This document shows, piece after piece, positions 1-9,662 of a stretch of 64,000 nt of DNA; the first letter of the stretch is position 1; every line of letters begins with the position of its first letter. The stretch lies in assembly GCA_022508245.1 (NCBI GenBank), contig JAFLVO010000005.1:1-64000 (forward strand), in the 5' to 3' direction. Made by a program: the position numbers and the translations under genes. The notes beneath the pieces were generated by a model. That model was not told the DNA's origin. It saw only the letters and a list, made by a program, of their open reading frames with translations, and did not search any database. This stretch comes from Clostridiales bacterium (lineage in GTDB: Bacteria > Bacillota > Clostridia > Christensenellales > Borkfalkiaceae).

Positions 1-109
1 CTGAAACGGTTTGTTTTGCGTGATTTTACAAGGCAAACGAGCGAAGTTGTAGTGAACCCTACTACGAGCGAGTTTAACGCAGGAAAAGCCCAAAACAAGC
101 CGTTATCAG
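1..109. repeat. Long imperfect inverted repeat / hairpin element (family C), possibly truncated by the window edge
   Basis: 5' arm CTGAAACGGTTTGTTTTG (1-18) pairs with CAAAACAAGCCGTTATCAG (91-109) with one bulge and one wobble; internal GTAGTgaaccctACTAC hairpin. Confidence 0.55.
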
Positions 110-112
110 GTG

Positions 113-287
113 TATCGGTTGGGGTTGCATACCCGTTAATTTTCCGTGATTTTTAGAAACTAAGTTTCTCTTGCCGCGATAATTAAGGGCAAACAATAAT
201 AAAATCGCGGCAATTCACTTCCAGCGAGCCGAAAGTATTCGCAAATTGTGTGCGCTGGCGGAGGGGAACCCTCCTTGCGCCGTAAGC
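113..287 (+). repeat. Family A structured intergenic element, copy A1 (atypical 5' hairpin)
   Basis: CGTGATTTTTAGAAACTAAGTTTCTC, TTGCCGCGAT..AAGGGCAAACAATAATAAA..ATCGCGGCAA, CGAAagtaTTCG, and a terminal GC-rich hairpin before GCGCCGTAAG. Confidence 0.8.
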
Positions 288-455
288 GTTTAATAGACTG
301 CTTAATTTATTACAATTATTATATAGTAAAAAAAATAAAAAGTAAATACATTTGTAAGCGCAAAACGCTTTTCAAAATTTTTGCTATGTGATAAAATGTC
401 TTTCGTATAATAAAAAATAAATTTACAAGCCGTAAAAACGGCAAGAGGAGTCAAA

Positions 456-1859
456 ATGAAATATACCAAGTCGGCAGGGGAAAAGAGCACCGTAAAAGTT
501 ACTTTTAATTTTACAGAGGAAGAGTGGGCGGAAGCAACGCAGAAGGCTTATATAAAATCTCGCGGCAAGTATTCCGTTCCGGGATTCAGAAAGGGCAAGG
601 CGCCCCGCCCCGTGCTTGAAAATTATTACGGTCACACCGTATTTTTCGAGGACGCACTCAATATGCTCTACGCCGATAACTACTTCACGGTAATTGAAAA
701 GGAAAAGGACAGCTTCACTGCCGTAGGCGACCCCGAAGTGTCGATAGACGAAATAGGAAACGGCAAGGGCGTTGCATTTACCTGCACTATACCCGTAAAG
801 CCCGAAGTGGAAATTGAAAAATATACAGGTTTAAAAATCAAAAAGTATGAGTATAATGTTACCGACGCGGACGTTGACAAGGAAGTCAAAAAGCTTTTGG
901 AGCGCGACGCACAGAAGATTGAAGTAACTGACAGACCCTGCAAGTCGGGCGACACCGTAAATATCGACTTTTCGGGCAGTGTAGACGGCGAAAAATTTGC
1001 GGGCGGTACCGCCGAGGACTACGACCTCGTACTCGGAAGCGGCAGCTTTATACCCGGTTTTGAAGAGCAGGTTGAGGGCATGGAAATAGGCTCCGAGCGC
1101 GACATAACCGTAAAATTCCCCGAGGACTATCAGGCAGATAATCTCCGCGGAAAGGACGCCGTTTTCCACATTGTGTTGCATAAAATCCACGAAAGCAAAC
1201 TTCCCGAGCTTACCGACGAATATGTAAAATCGCACGCCGGCGTCGACACCGTAGAGGCGTACAGGAAAAAGACCCTCGACAAGCTGACGAGAGAGGCGGA
1301 AGGCAGAAGCAGGGACGAGACGGAAAATTCCATAATAGAAGAAATAAAAAAATACGCAAAGTGCGAAATTCCTCAGGCAATGATTGAAAACGAGATTGAC
1401 AGAATGGTCAGAGATTTCTCGTACAGACTTTCCTATCAGGGCATAAAGCTTGAAGAGTATATCAAGTATATGGGCATTACGATGGAGCAGTTCCGCGCAC
1501 AGTTCAAAGATCAGGCACAGCCCCGCGTGCTTTCGCAGCTTGTAATAGATAAGATTATAAAAACGGAAAATATCAAGGCAGAAGAGAGCGAGATTGACGC
1601 AAAGCTTGCCGAGCAGGCAGAATCGGTCGGCAAGACTGCAGAAGAATACAAGAAGTCGGTTGACCCCAGACAGATTGAGTATATCGAAAACGATATAATC
1701 ATAACCAAACTGTTCGACTTCCTTAAAAACAACAACGAGCTCTACGCCGACGTGGAAAAGCCCGCGACAAAGAAAACAACAACCGCAAAGAAAACGGCGG
1801 ACGGCGATGGCGAACCCAAGAAAGCCCCTGCAAAAAAGACCACAGCAAAAAAATCATAA
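456..1859 (+). CDS. tig: Trigger factor (peptidyl-prolyl isomerase chaperone) with Lys/Ala-rich C-terminal tail
   Basis: N-terminal ribosome-binding region with VPGFRKGKAPRPVLENYYG and PPIase region; SD AGAGG upstream; followed by clpP-clpX. Confidence 0.95.
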   Translation: MKYTKSAGEKSTVKVTFNFTEEEWAEATQKAYIKSRGKYSVPGFRKGKAPRPVLENYYGHTVFFEDALNMLYADNYFTVIEKEKDSFTAVGDPEVSIDEIGNGKGVAFTCTIPVKPEVEIEKYTGLKIKKYEYNVTDADVDKEVKKLLERDAQKIEVTDRPCKSGDTVNIDFSGSVDGEKFAGGTAEDYDLVLGSGSFIPGFEEQVEGMEIGSERDITVKFPEDYQADNLRGKDAVFHIVLHKIHESKLPELTDEYVKSHAGVDTVEAYRKKTLDKLTREAEGRSRDETENSIIEEIKKYAKCEIPQAMIENEIDRMVRDFSYRLSYQGIKLEEYIKYMGITMEQFRAQFKDQAQPRVLSQLVIDKIIKTENIKAEESEIDAKLAEQAESVGKTAEEYKKSVDPRQIEYIENDIIITKLFDFLKNNNELYADVEKPATKKTTTAKKTADGDGEPKKAPAKKTTAKKS

Positions 1860-1891
1860 TCCAAGTTTAAATTCGGAGAATTATATTTTAT

Positions 1892-2491
1892 ATGGAAAAT
1901 ACTGTAAAGGGCGCACTTGTGCCTTATATCGTTGAGCAGACTTCCCGCGGGGAGCGCTCGTACGACATTTACTCAAGACTTTTAGAGGACAGAATTATAT
2001 TTTTGAGCGGCGAAATTGACGACGCGGTTGCAAACACCGTCGTAGCCCAGCTTATCTATCTTGAGGCAAAGGACCCTTCAAAGGACATTTCGCTGTACAT
2101 CAACAGCCCCGGCGGCTCGGTTTCGGCGGGACTTGCAATCTACGACACTATGAACTACATCAAGTGCGACGTTTCCACCATCTGCATAGGTATGGCGGCG
2201 TCCATGGGTGCGTTCCTTTTGTCGAGCGGACAAAAGGGTAAGAGATACGCCCTTCCCAACAGCGAAATTATGATACACCAGCCCCTCGGCGGTGCGCAGG
2301 GTCAGGCAAGCGATATTAAAATTGCCGCAGAACACATTTTGCGCACCAAACAGAAGCTCAATTCGATACTTTCGCAGAATTCGGGCAGACCTATTTCCGA
2401 AATCGAAAGGGATACAGACAGGGACAACTATCTTTCTGCACAGGAAGCGCTCGAATACGGACTTATCGACAAGGTATTCTTCAAAAGATAA
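1892..2491 (+). CDS. clpP: ATP-dependent Clp protease proteolytic subunit
   Basis: Catalytic [11 protein letters not shown] and MIHQPLGG motifs; next to clpX. Confidence 0.97.
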   Translation: MENTVKGALVPYIVEQTSRGERSYDIYSRLLEDRIIFLSGEIDDAVANTVVAQLIYLEAKDPSKDISLYINSPGGSVSAGLAIYDTMNYIKCDVSTICIGMAASMGAFLLSSGQKGKRYALPNSEIMIHQPLGGAQGQASDIKIAAEHILRTKQKLNSILSQNSGRPISEIERDTDRDNYLSAQEALEYGLIDKVFFKR

Positions 2492-2556
2492 AGAAGCACA
2501 AAATAACGGAAGATGACTGCGTATAAGTTGCGACTTTAAAGAGTGAGGATTAAAAT

Positions 2557-3783
2557 TTGAAAAATATTAAATTCTGCTCGTTCTGCGGAAAGCCCGAAGC
2601 GCTTGTAAAGAGGCTTATTACGGGCAAGGACGGGGCATGTATCTGTGACGAATGCATAGAGATATGCAAGGATATGGTCAAGGAAGAGGAGCAAAGCGGG
2701 CTTAAACCCGTTCCCTTGAAAACTCCAGCAGAGATAAAAGAGGAGCTTGACAAGTATATCGTAGGACAGCACGAGGCAAAGAAGGTGCTCTCCGTTGCAG
2801 TGTACAACCACTACAAGAGAATTAACGGAACGCTCACGAGCAAGGACGACGGCGATATCGAAATAGAAAAGAGCAACATACTACTGCTCGGTCCTACGGG
2901 CTGCGGAAAGACCTTGCTTGCAAGAACGCTTGCAAGAATTTTGAACGTGCCCTTTGCTTCGGCGGACGCGACCACGCTCACGGAGGCGGGGTACGTCGGC
3001 GAGGACGTCGAAAATATTTTATTAAAACTCATTCAGAACGCCGACTACGACATAGAAAAGGCTCAAAGGGGCATCATATATATTGACGAGATAGACAAGA
3101 TTGCAAGAAAGAGCGAAAACGTGTCTATAACGCGCGACGTCTCGGGCGAGGGCGTACAGCAGGCGCTTTTGAAAATTATCGAAAGCACGGTAGCAAACGT
3201 TCCCCCGCAGGGCGGAAGAAAGCATCCCCAGCAGGAGTGCTTGAGGCTTGACACAACGAATATTCTATTTATTTGCGGCGGTGCGTTCGTAGGGCTTGAC
3301 AAGATAATTCAAAAGCGCAAGGACAGCACGTCTCTCGGCTTCGGCGGTCAGATAAAAAATGCGGAAGAGAACGACGTTTACGAAACTCTCTCGGACGTAA
3401 AGCCGCAGGATTTGACCAAATTCGGACTCATCCCCGAATTTGTGGGAAGGGTTCCCATTGTAGTCAGCCTGCACCCTTTAAACGAGGAGGCGCTCGTAAA
3501 TATCCTAACCCAACCCAAAAACGCTATAATAAAGCAGTACCAAAAGCTGATTGCAATGGACGGAGCAAAGCTCACGGTAGAGGACTCCGCCGTAAGAGAG
3601 ATTGCCAACACGGCAATACGCTTAAAGACGGGTGCAAGAGGCTTGAGAACCATAATAGAGGGATTTATGACTTCGGTCATGTACAAAGTACCTTCGGAAA
3701 AGAATATTGCGGAGGTCATAGTTACTAAAGAGTGCGTGACTGACAACGCCGAACCCAAGATAATTTACAAAGAGTCGGCGTAA
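2557..3783 (+). CDS. clpX: ATP-dependent Clp protease ATP-binding subunit ClpX
   Basis: Zinc-binding [15 protein letters not shown]-terminus, Walker [12 protein letters not shown] start. Confidence 0.97.
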   Translation: MKNIKFCSFCGKPEALVKRLITGKDGACICDECIEICKDMVKEEEQSGLKPVPLKTPAEIKEELDKYIVGQHEAKKVLSVAVYNHYKRINGTLTSKDDGDIEIEKSNILLLGPTGCGKTLLARTLARILNVPFASADATTLTEAGYVGEDVENILLKLIQNADYDIEKAQRGIIYIDEIDKIARKSENVSITRDVSGEGVQQALLKIIESTVANVPPQGGRKHPQQECLRLDTTNILFICGGAFVGLDKIIQKRKDSTSLGFGGQIKNAEENDVYETLSDVKPQDLTKFGLIPEFVGRVPIVVSLHPLNEEALVNILTQPKNAIIKQYQKLIAMDGAKLTVEDSAVREIANTAIRLKTGARGLRTIIEGFMTSVMYKVPSEKNIAEVIVTKECVTDNAEPKIIYKESA

Positions 3784-3840
3784 TCAGCCACACTGTAATA
3801 AGTTATAATTTATCACAATAAGACTTTAGTACTAACTTAC

Positions 3841-3864
3841 TTTCCCCCTCAACCGAGGGGGAAA
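3841..3864 (+). promoter_or_regulatory. Perfect hairpin in the clpX-lon spacer
   Basis: TTTCCCCCTC aacc GAGGGGGAAA just upstream of the lon SD; no U-tract on + strand. Confidence 0.4.
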
Positions 3865-3881
3865 ATTTAAAAGGAGAAAAA

Positions 3882-6191
3882 ATGGCTGTAAAGACGATAG
3901 AACGTCTGCCCGTTGTTGCCCTTCGCGGCAGGGTAATTTTCCCGAATACGGTCGTCAGCTTTGACGCGGGCAGGATTATAACGCTAACCGCAATCAAGGC
4001 GGCGTCGGCGGGGGATTCCCGTCTTTTGGTGTGCATGCAAAAGGATGCGGACAAGACGGACATAACCCCCGACGATATTCATCTTGTGGGAACGGTTGTA
4101 AGACTGAGGCAAGTCACAAAACTCCCCGGAAATAATATAAGAGTTACCGTTGAGGCGCTCTACCGCGCACAGGCGGGTGCGCTTGAACTCGAAGACGGCA
4201 CGCTTTTAGCGGACTGCGCCGAAATAAAATCAATTCACGGCGATAAAACTGTGGAGGAGGCGTATTTCCGCACGGCAAAGAGCGTATTCCCCGAAATAAT
4301 TCAATCGGACAGCAAGATAGGCAAGGACGTAATTGCACAGCTTGAAAAGTGCGAGGACGCGGACGAGTACGTGAATATTGCCACTCATTATATCAACGCC
4401 AAGACCGAGAAAAAGCAGGAAATTTTAGAGTGTGTGCGCGTTGTAGACAGGCTTGAGCTCTTTGATAATATGTTAAACGAGGAGCTTGAAATAAGCAGGC
4501 TTGAGCGCAAGATTAACGCAATGGTGCGAAGTAGCATAGAGAAAAACCAAAAGGACTACTATCTCCGCGAACAGCTCCGTGCAATTCATACCGAGCTCGG
4601 CGACGACGAGGAGGAGTCGGAAGAGCTGAGACAGCGCATAGAGCAAAAGTCTATGCCCGAGGAGGCTGAAAAGAAGTGCCTAAAAGAGCTTTCGCGCATG
4701 TCGCGTATGCCCAGCTCCTCGCCCGAATACAACGTTTTAAGACTCTATCTTGACTGGATGCTCGACATCCCCTGGAGCGAGCAGACCGAGGACACGCACG
4801 ATTTAAAGGACGCCGTCAAAATATTAAACGACGACCACTACGGACTTGAAAAGATAAAGGAGAGAATAACCGAGTATCTCGCCGTATTAAAGCTAACGGG
4901 CGGCTTAAACGCGCCCATACTTCTTCTCGTAGGTCCCCCGGGAGTGGGCAAGACCTCTATCGCGCACTCGATTGCGCGCGCACTCGGCAGAAAATTCGTA
5001 AGGATGAGCCTTGGCGGCGTCAAGGACGAGTCAGAAATACGCGGGCACAGAAAGACCTATATCGGCTCAATGCCGGGGCGCATCATAAACGGACTTAAAA
5101 CGGCGGGCACGGTAAACCCTGTGTTCCTTTTAGACGAGGTAGACAAGCTCTCCTCGGATATGCGCGGCGACCCCTCGAGCGCACTTTTGGAGGTGTTAGA
5201 CCCCGAACAGAACTCGACCTTCCGCGACAGGTACCTTGAAGTCCCCTACGATTTAAGCAAGATATTGTTCATTACAACAGCAAACTCACTCGACACGATA
5301 CCCCGTCCCCTTTTGGACAGAATGGAGGTCATACAGCTCAGCGGCTATACGCTTGAGGAAAAGCGCGAAATTGCAAAGAGATATTTAATCCCCAAAAAGA
5401 GCGAGGCAAACGGAATTTCCGCGGACTGCCTTACTATTGAGGATAGCGCCCTAGACGAAATTATTTCGGGCTACACTATGGAGGCGGGCGTCAGAAATCT
5501 TGAAAGAAATATCGACGCAGTTTGCAGAAAAGTGGCAGTTCGCCGTGCCGACGGCAACGAGGAGGCTGTTATTGTTACCGCCGACAGCGTTGCCGAATAC
5601 CTCGGTGTTCGCAGATACGAAAAGGACGAGGCTCTCTTTAAAGACGAAGTAGGTGCGGCTACGGGTCTTGCCTGGACTTCTGTAGGCGGAACTACGCTTA
5701 CAATCGAGGTTTCGGCTATGCAGGGCAAGGGGGATATACTTTTGACGGGCAAGCTCGGCGACGTTATGAAGGAGAGCGCGAGGGCGGCTATAAGCTATAT
5801 CCGCGCCAACAGCGCAAGCTACGGAATAGACAACAAGCTCTTTGAAACCACGGATATCCACATTCATGTACCCGAGGGCGCAACTCCCAAGGACGGACCG
5901 AGCGCGGGCATAACCATGGCGACGGCAATTCTTTCGGCTTTCACCAAAAAGCCCGTTAAAAAATCCATTGCAATGACGGGCGAAATTACCCTTCGCGGCA
6001 AGGTTCTGCCCATAGGCGGGCTCAAGGAAAAGGCGCTTGCGGCGTACAGAATAGGTGTAAAGGACATAATTATTCCGAATGGCAATAAAAAAGATTTGGA
6101 AGAGATACCCGCTGAAATCCGCGGCGAACTCAATTTTATACCCGTATCCGACGTGGACGCGGTGTTTAAGACGGCAATTTCGGGGATATAA
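3882..6191 (+). CDS. lon: ATP-dependent endopeptidase La (Lon)
   Basis: Walker A GPPGVGKT, catalytic PKDGPSAG motif. Confidence 0.97.
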   Translation: MAVKTIERLPVVALRGRVIFPNTVVSFDAGRIITLTAIKAASAGDSRLLVCMQKDADKTDITPDDIHLVGTVVRLRQVTKLPGNNIRVTVEALYRAQAGALELEDGTLLADCAEIKSIHGDKTVEEAYFRTAKSVFPEIIQSDSKIGKDVIAQLEKCEDADEYVNIATHYINAKTEKKQEILECVRVVDRLELFDNMLNEELEISRLERKINAMVRSSIEKNQKDYYLREQLRAIHTELGDDEEESEELRQRIEQKSMPEEAEKKCLKELSRMSRMPSSSPEYNVLRLYLDWMLDIPWSEQTEDTHDLKDAVKILNDDHYGLEKIKERITEYLAVLKLTGGLNAPILLLVGPPGVGKTSIAHSIARALGRKFVRMSLGGVKDESEIRGHRKTYIGSMPGRIINGLKTAGTVNPVFLLDEVDKLSSDMRGDPSSALLEVLDPEQNSTFRDRYLEVPYDLSKILFITTANSLDTIPRPLLDRMEVIQLSGYTLEEKREIAKRYLIPKKSEANGISADCLTIEDSALDEIISGYTMEAGVRNLERNIDAVCRKVAVRRADGNEEAVIVTADSVAEYLGVRRYEKDEALFKDEVGAATGLAWTSVGGTTLTIEVSAMQGKGDILLTGKLGDVMKESARAAISYIRANSASYGIDNKLFETTDIHIHVPEGATPKDGPSAGITMATAILSAFTKKPVKKSIAMTGEITLRGKVLPIGGLKEKALAAYRIGVKDIIIPNGNKKDLEEIPAEIRGELNFIPVSDVDAVFKTAISGI

Positions 6192-6784
6192 TGCTTAAAA
6201 TCACAAATGCGGAATTTATAACGAGTGCAGGCAGGTGCGAGCAGTTTTTAAATACGGATAAACCTATAATTGCAATCTGCGGCAAGTCAAACGTGGGCAA
6301 ATCGAGCTTTATAAACGGACTCGCGGGCAGAAAAAAGCTTGCGCGCGTTTCAAAAGAACCGGGTCGGACGCGGCTTGTAAACTATTTCGACTTCGGCGAA
6401 TTTATCCTTGCCGATTTACCCGGCTACGGCTTTGCGCGCGTTTCCAAAGAGGAAAAATTAAAGTGGATGAAGCTTTTGGACGGCTTTTTTGAAAATAAAG
6501 AAAATATCGCGCACGTCTTTTCGCTTGCGGATATCCGTCACGACCCCACCGCGGACGATAAGCAGATGGTGGAGTACCTCTATTACCACACAATTCCCTT
6601 TACGGTAATTGCAACTAAGGCCGACAAAATTTCCAAGGCGGCAATTTCCAGAAGTCTTATAAATATTTCTTCTATTTATAAGTGCGGCGCGGGCAACATT
6701 ATTGCCGTGTCCTCGGAGACCAAATACGGCTTTGAAAGAGTGCTCGAAAGGCTGACCGAGATTATAGAATTTCACAAAAATTAA
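6191..6784 (+). CDS. engB: Ribosome biogenesis GTP-binding protein YihA/YsxC (EngB)
   Basis: GKSNVGKSSFIN, DLPGYGFA, TKADK motifs; downstream of lon with 1-nt overlap. Confidence 0.95.
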   Translation: MLKITNAEFITSAGRCEQFLNTDKPIIAICGKSNVGKSSFINGLAGRKKLARVSKEPGRTRLVNYFDFGEFILADLPGYGFARVSKEEKLKWMKLLDGFFENKENIAHVFSLADIRHDPTADDKQMVEYLYYHTIPFTVIATKADKISKAAISRSLINISSIYKCGAGNIIAVSSETKYGFERVLERLTEIIEFHKN

Positions 6785-6954
6785 AAGCTATTCTGCGCTT
6801 TCAATTTTTCGTGATTTTGAGAAACTAAGTTTCTCTGCCCGCATTATATAAGGGCAAACAATAATAAAAATGCGGTCATTCACTTCCACCAAGGCGAAGG
6901 CATTCGCAAATTGGGTGCGCATCCCCCAAAGCGTGGTTTTGGGGCGCGCCGTAA
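6771..6954 (+). repeat. Family A structured element, copy A2 (overlaps 3' end of engB)
   Basis: TTCACAAAAATT..AAAGC-TATTCTGC-GCTTT..AATTTTTCGTGA; GAGAAACTAAGTTTCTC; GCGAAggcaTTCGC; CCCCAAA-GCGTGG-TTTTGGGG. Confidence 0.9.
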
Positions 6955-7075
6955 AGAATTTGACGATAATTCATACAAATAGTTGCTTCTGTGCAGGCTA
7001 TTTAAATTTAATAAAAACACCGACGACGAATAATTTTCCCCAAACACAGCCAAACTGTAACTAAGGGAGAAAGTT

Positions 7076-7321
7076 ATGGTATTTTTTAACGTGTTATCTT
7101 ACGTACTTGCCATAGTCGGCGCATTGAATTGGGGGCTTTACGGAATATTCGGCTTTAATCTTGTCAGCTGGATATTTATGGGACCTCGCTCGGTAGGCTC
7201 GATAATCGTCTACGTACTCATTGCGCTTGCGGCAATATGGCTCATAATCTCGCCCTTTATCACGGGTCACGGACTTCGTTTAAAGGTAAAAGAGAACAGA
7301 GAACAGCAAACACAATATTAA
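7076..7321 (+). CDS. Small membrane protein, DUF378 family
   Basis: LAIVGALNWGLYGIFGFNLVSWIFG-type pattern, two TM helices; SD AGGGAGAAAG. Confidence 0.8.
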   Translation: MVFFNVLSYVLAIVGALNWGLYGIFGFNLVSWIFMGPRSVGSIIVYVLIALAAIWLIISPFITGHGLRLKVKENREQQTQY

Positions 7322-7323
7322 AA

Positions 7324-7349
7324 AGACGCGGCTTATCGCCGCGTTTTTT
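7324..7349 (+). terminator. Rho-independent terminator
   Basis: GACGCGGC ttatc GCCGCGT then T-run directly after the DUF378 gene. Confidence 0.85.
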
Positions 7350-7595
7350 ACATTAAAATATTGCCAAGCGACATTAAAAATGGTATAATGAACCAGATAT
7401 TTTCAAACCCGAGCACGGTTAAAAGCAAAATATCAAATAAAAACTTGCAATTCACTTTAACGCGCGGGCTTGCGATTGATTTTTGCGCGCGGCGACTGCG
7501 GCGTATACGGACATACGCCAAATGGAGCCGCGCACGGAAAGCAGCGCAATGACGCCTGTTAAAACGGGTTCGGGTTTAAAATTATCTGGTTTGGT

Positions 7596-8516
7596 ATGGA
7601 AAATATATTTTACCCGTCCAAAGACGGCAAAAACACAATTCACGCCTGCATATGGCGTCCCGCGGGCGAAATAAAGGGCGTTGTGCAGATAATTCACGGT
7701 ATGGCGGAGTACGCCGAAAGGTATTCTCTTTTTGCCGAATTTTTAGCACAAAACGGCTATCTCGTCTGCGCGGAGGATCACCTCGGACACGGAAAGTCGG
7801 CAAAGTCGGAGGAGGATTTGGGGTATTTCAACGACCAAAAGGATATTGAAATAATCATATCCGACATCCGAGAATTACAGCTCTTAATTCAGGAAAAAAC
7901 GGGCAATATTCCCTATTTCGTGCTCGGTCACAGTATGGGCTCGTTTTTCTGCCGAGCCTATATTTCGATGTTCGGAACGGACGTTTCGGGCGCAATCATT
8001 ATGGGCAGCGGATTTAAGGGCAAGCTCCTTTTGAACACAGCTCTATTTATGGTAAATTTAAACGCCCTCTTTAAAGGGTGGAGAAATAGGAGCAAGTTCA
8101 TCAACAATCTTGCGTTCGGCGGCTACAACAAGAAGATAAAGCCCGTAAAAACGGAAAACGATTGGCTCTCCGTAAATCCCGAAAACGTCGGTATTTACCA
8201 AGCCGACCCTCTCTGCGGGTTTAAATTTACCAACAACGGCTATAAAATTCTTTTTTCGATAATTAAAAAAGCCTGCTCTTCCAAGACAATCAAGTCAACC
8301 CCCAGGGTCTTGCCCGTGCTTTTGGTTGCGGGCGAGGACGACCCCGTGGGCGACTACGGCAAGGGAGTTTTAAAAACTCACCAAAAATTCAAGACGGCGG
8401 GGATAAAGGATTTGTCCGTAAAGCTCTACAGTAACAGCCGTCACGAAATACTCAACGACAACTGCAAGGACGAAGTTTATAAAGATATCCTTAACTTTAT
8501 AAATTCACACATATAA
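7596..8516 (+). CDS. Alpha/beta hydrolase (monoacylglycerol lipase/lysophospholipase-like)
   Basis: GHSMGS nucleophile elbow, VVQIIHGMAEYAERY, late VAGEDDPVG and SRHEILND. Confidence 0.85.
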   Translation: MENIFYPSKDGKNTIHACIWRPAGEIKGVVQIIHGMAEYAERYSLFAEFLAQNGYLVCAEDHLGHGKSAKSEEDLGYFNDQKDIEIIISDIRELQLLIQEKTGNIPYFVLGHSMGSFFCRAYISMFGTDVSGAIIMGSGFKGKLLLNTALFMVNLNALFKGWRNRSKFINNLAFGGYNKKIKPVKTENDWLSVNPENVGIYQADPLCGFKFTNNGYKILFSIIKKACSSKTIKSTPRVLPVLLVAGEDDPVGDYGKGVLKTHQKFKTAGIKDLSVKLYSNSRHEILNDNCKDEVYKDILNFINSHI

Positions 8517-8520
8517 CAGT

Positions 8521-8705
8521 GTTCACGAAAATATAACTCTATTCTGCGAGTTGTTTTTTCCGTGATTTTTGGGAACCAGGTTCCCCTTTGCACAATATTT
8601 AAGGGCACACGATAATACAATTGTGCAAATTCCCCTCCGGTGAGCCGTAGGTATACGCAAATTGAGTGCACAACAAAAAGGCGTGGTTTTCTGTTGTGCC
8701 GTAAG
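8521..8705 (+). repeat. Family A structured element, copy A3
   Basis: AACTC-TATTCTGC-GAGTT; GGGAACCaGGTTCCC; TTGCACAAT..ATTGTGCAA; GCACAAC..GCGTGG..GTTGTGC. Confidence 0.93.
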
Positions 8706-8726
8706 CAATTATAAATATGGTAAAAT

Positions 8727-9482
8727 ATGGTACAGAAATTTGAAGTTACAATTCCCGAGCTTTCAGGGGATAAAGAGCGCAGCGCGTACATATATCTGCC
8801 TGAAAATTACGGAAACGGAAAAAAATATCCCGTCTTATATATGTTTGACGGACACAACCTCTTTTATGATGAAGACGCAACATTTGGCAAGAGCTGGGGG
8901 CTAAAAGAATATCTCGAAAGAGCGGAGGCGGAGATAATAGTCGCGGCTGTCGAGTGCAACCACGAGGGACACCGCCGGCTTGAAGAATATTCGCCGGTAG
9001 ATTTTACCTTAAATGACGGAACGCGCTTAAAGGGTCAGGGTAAGATATATATGGACTGGCTCGTCAGTGAGTTTAAGCCCTATATAGACAAGAATTACGA
9101 CACGTTGCCAGACAGACACAATACGGCAATCGGCGGCAGCTCTATGGGGGGACTTATGACCCTGTACGCCCTCTGCAACTACAACGAAATTTTCTCGCGC
9201 GGGGCGGCGCTTTCCCCCAGCCTATGGCTTGGGAACGGAAACCTTTGCGGCTTTATCGAAGGGGCAAAATTTAAAAAAGACACCGTAATATATACCGATT
9301 ACGGCAGTAAGGAGTTCTCAAATCACAGCTCGCAGAAAAAGGCGTTTGCCAAAACCTGCGCTACGCTCATTGAGAAGAACGCAGTTTTAACCGCGCGCAT
9401 AGTTGAGGGCGGAACGCACTGTGAGGCTTCGTGGGAGAGGAGTATTCCCTATTTTATGAAAGTATTATTTGATATAGGCTGA
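8727..9482 (+). CDS. Putative esterase (esterase D / enterochelin esterase-like alpha/beta hydrolase)
   Basis: YPVLYMFDGHNLFYDE, GGSSMGGLM nucleophile motif, C-terminal GGTHCEASW. Confidence 0.85.
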   Translation: MVQKFEVTIPELSGDKERSAYIYLPENYGNGKKYPVLYMFDGHNLFYDEDATFGKSWGLKEYLERAEAEIIVAAVECNHEGHRRLEEYSPVDFTLNDGTRLKGQGKIYMDWLVSEFKPYIDKNYDTLPDRHNTAIGGSSMGGLMTLYALCNYNEIFSRGAALSPSLWLGNGNLCGFIEGAKFKKDTVIYTDYGSKEFSNHSSQKKAFAKTCATLIEKNAVLTARIVEGGTHCEASWERSIPYFMKVLFDIG

Positions 9483-9486
9483 CGCA

Positions 9487-9612
9487 GAGCTCGTCTTATA
9501 AGCGGCGCATCTCTTTGTTGCGTTTGCGTTTTTGCTTGGTCATTTACGGCTTAGTAAACTCCCTGCGCAAAAGCCGCACGCTCCTCGACCTGCTTGCTTC
9601 TAAAACGAGCAA
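9487..9612 (+). repeat. Family B structured repeat, copy B1
   Basis: CTTATAAGCGGCGCATCTCTTTGTTGCG shared with 27370 copy; nested stems GCTCGT/ACGAGC, GCGGC/GCCGC, TTTTTGC/GCAAAA, TTTAC/GTAAA. Confidence 0.75.
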
Positions 9613-9662
9613 ATCTGCAAAAAAGTCAGCTGACTTCTATGTAACTATTTAAAGGATAAAAT

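Noticed and set aside
7361-7697. Overlapping short ORFs around 7361-7697
   Set aside because: No homology and no SD; overlap the alpha/beta hydrolase start region and each other.
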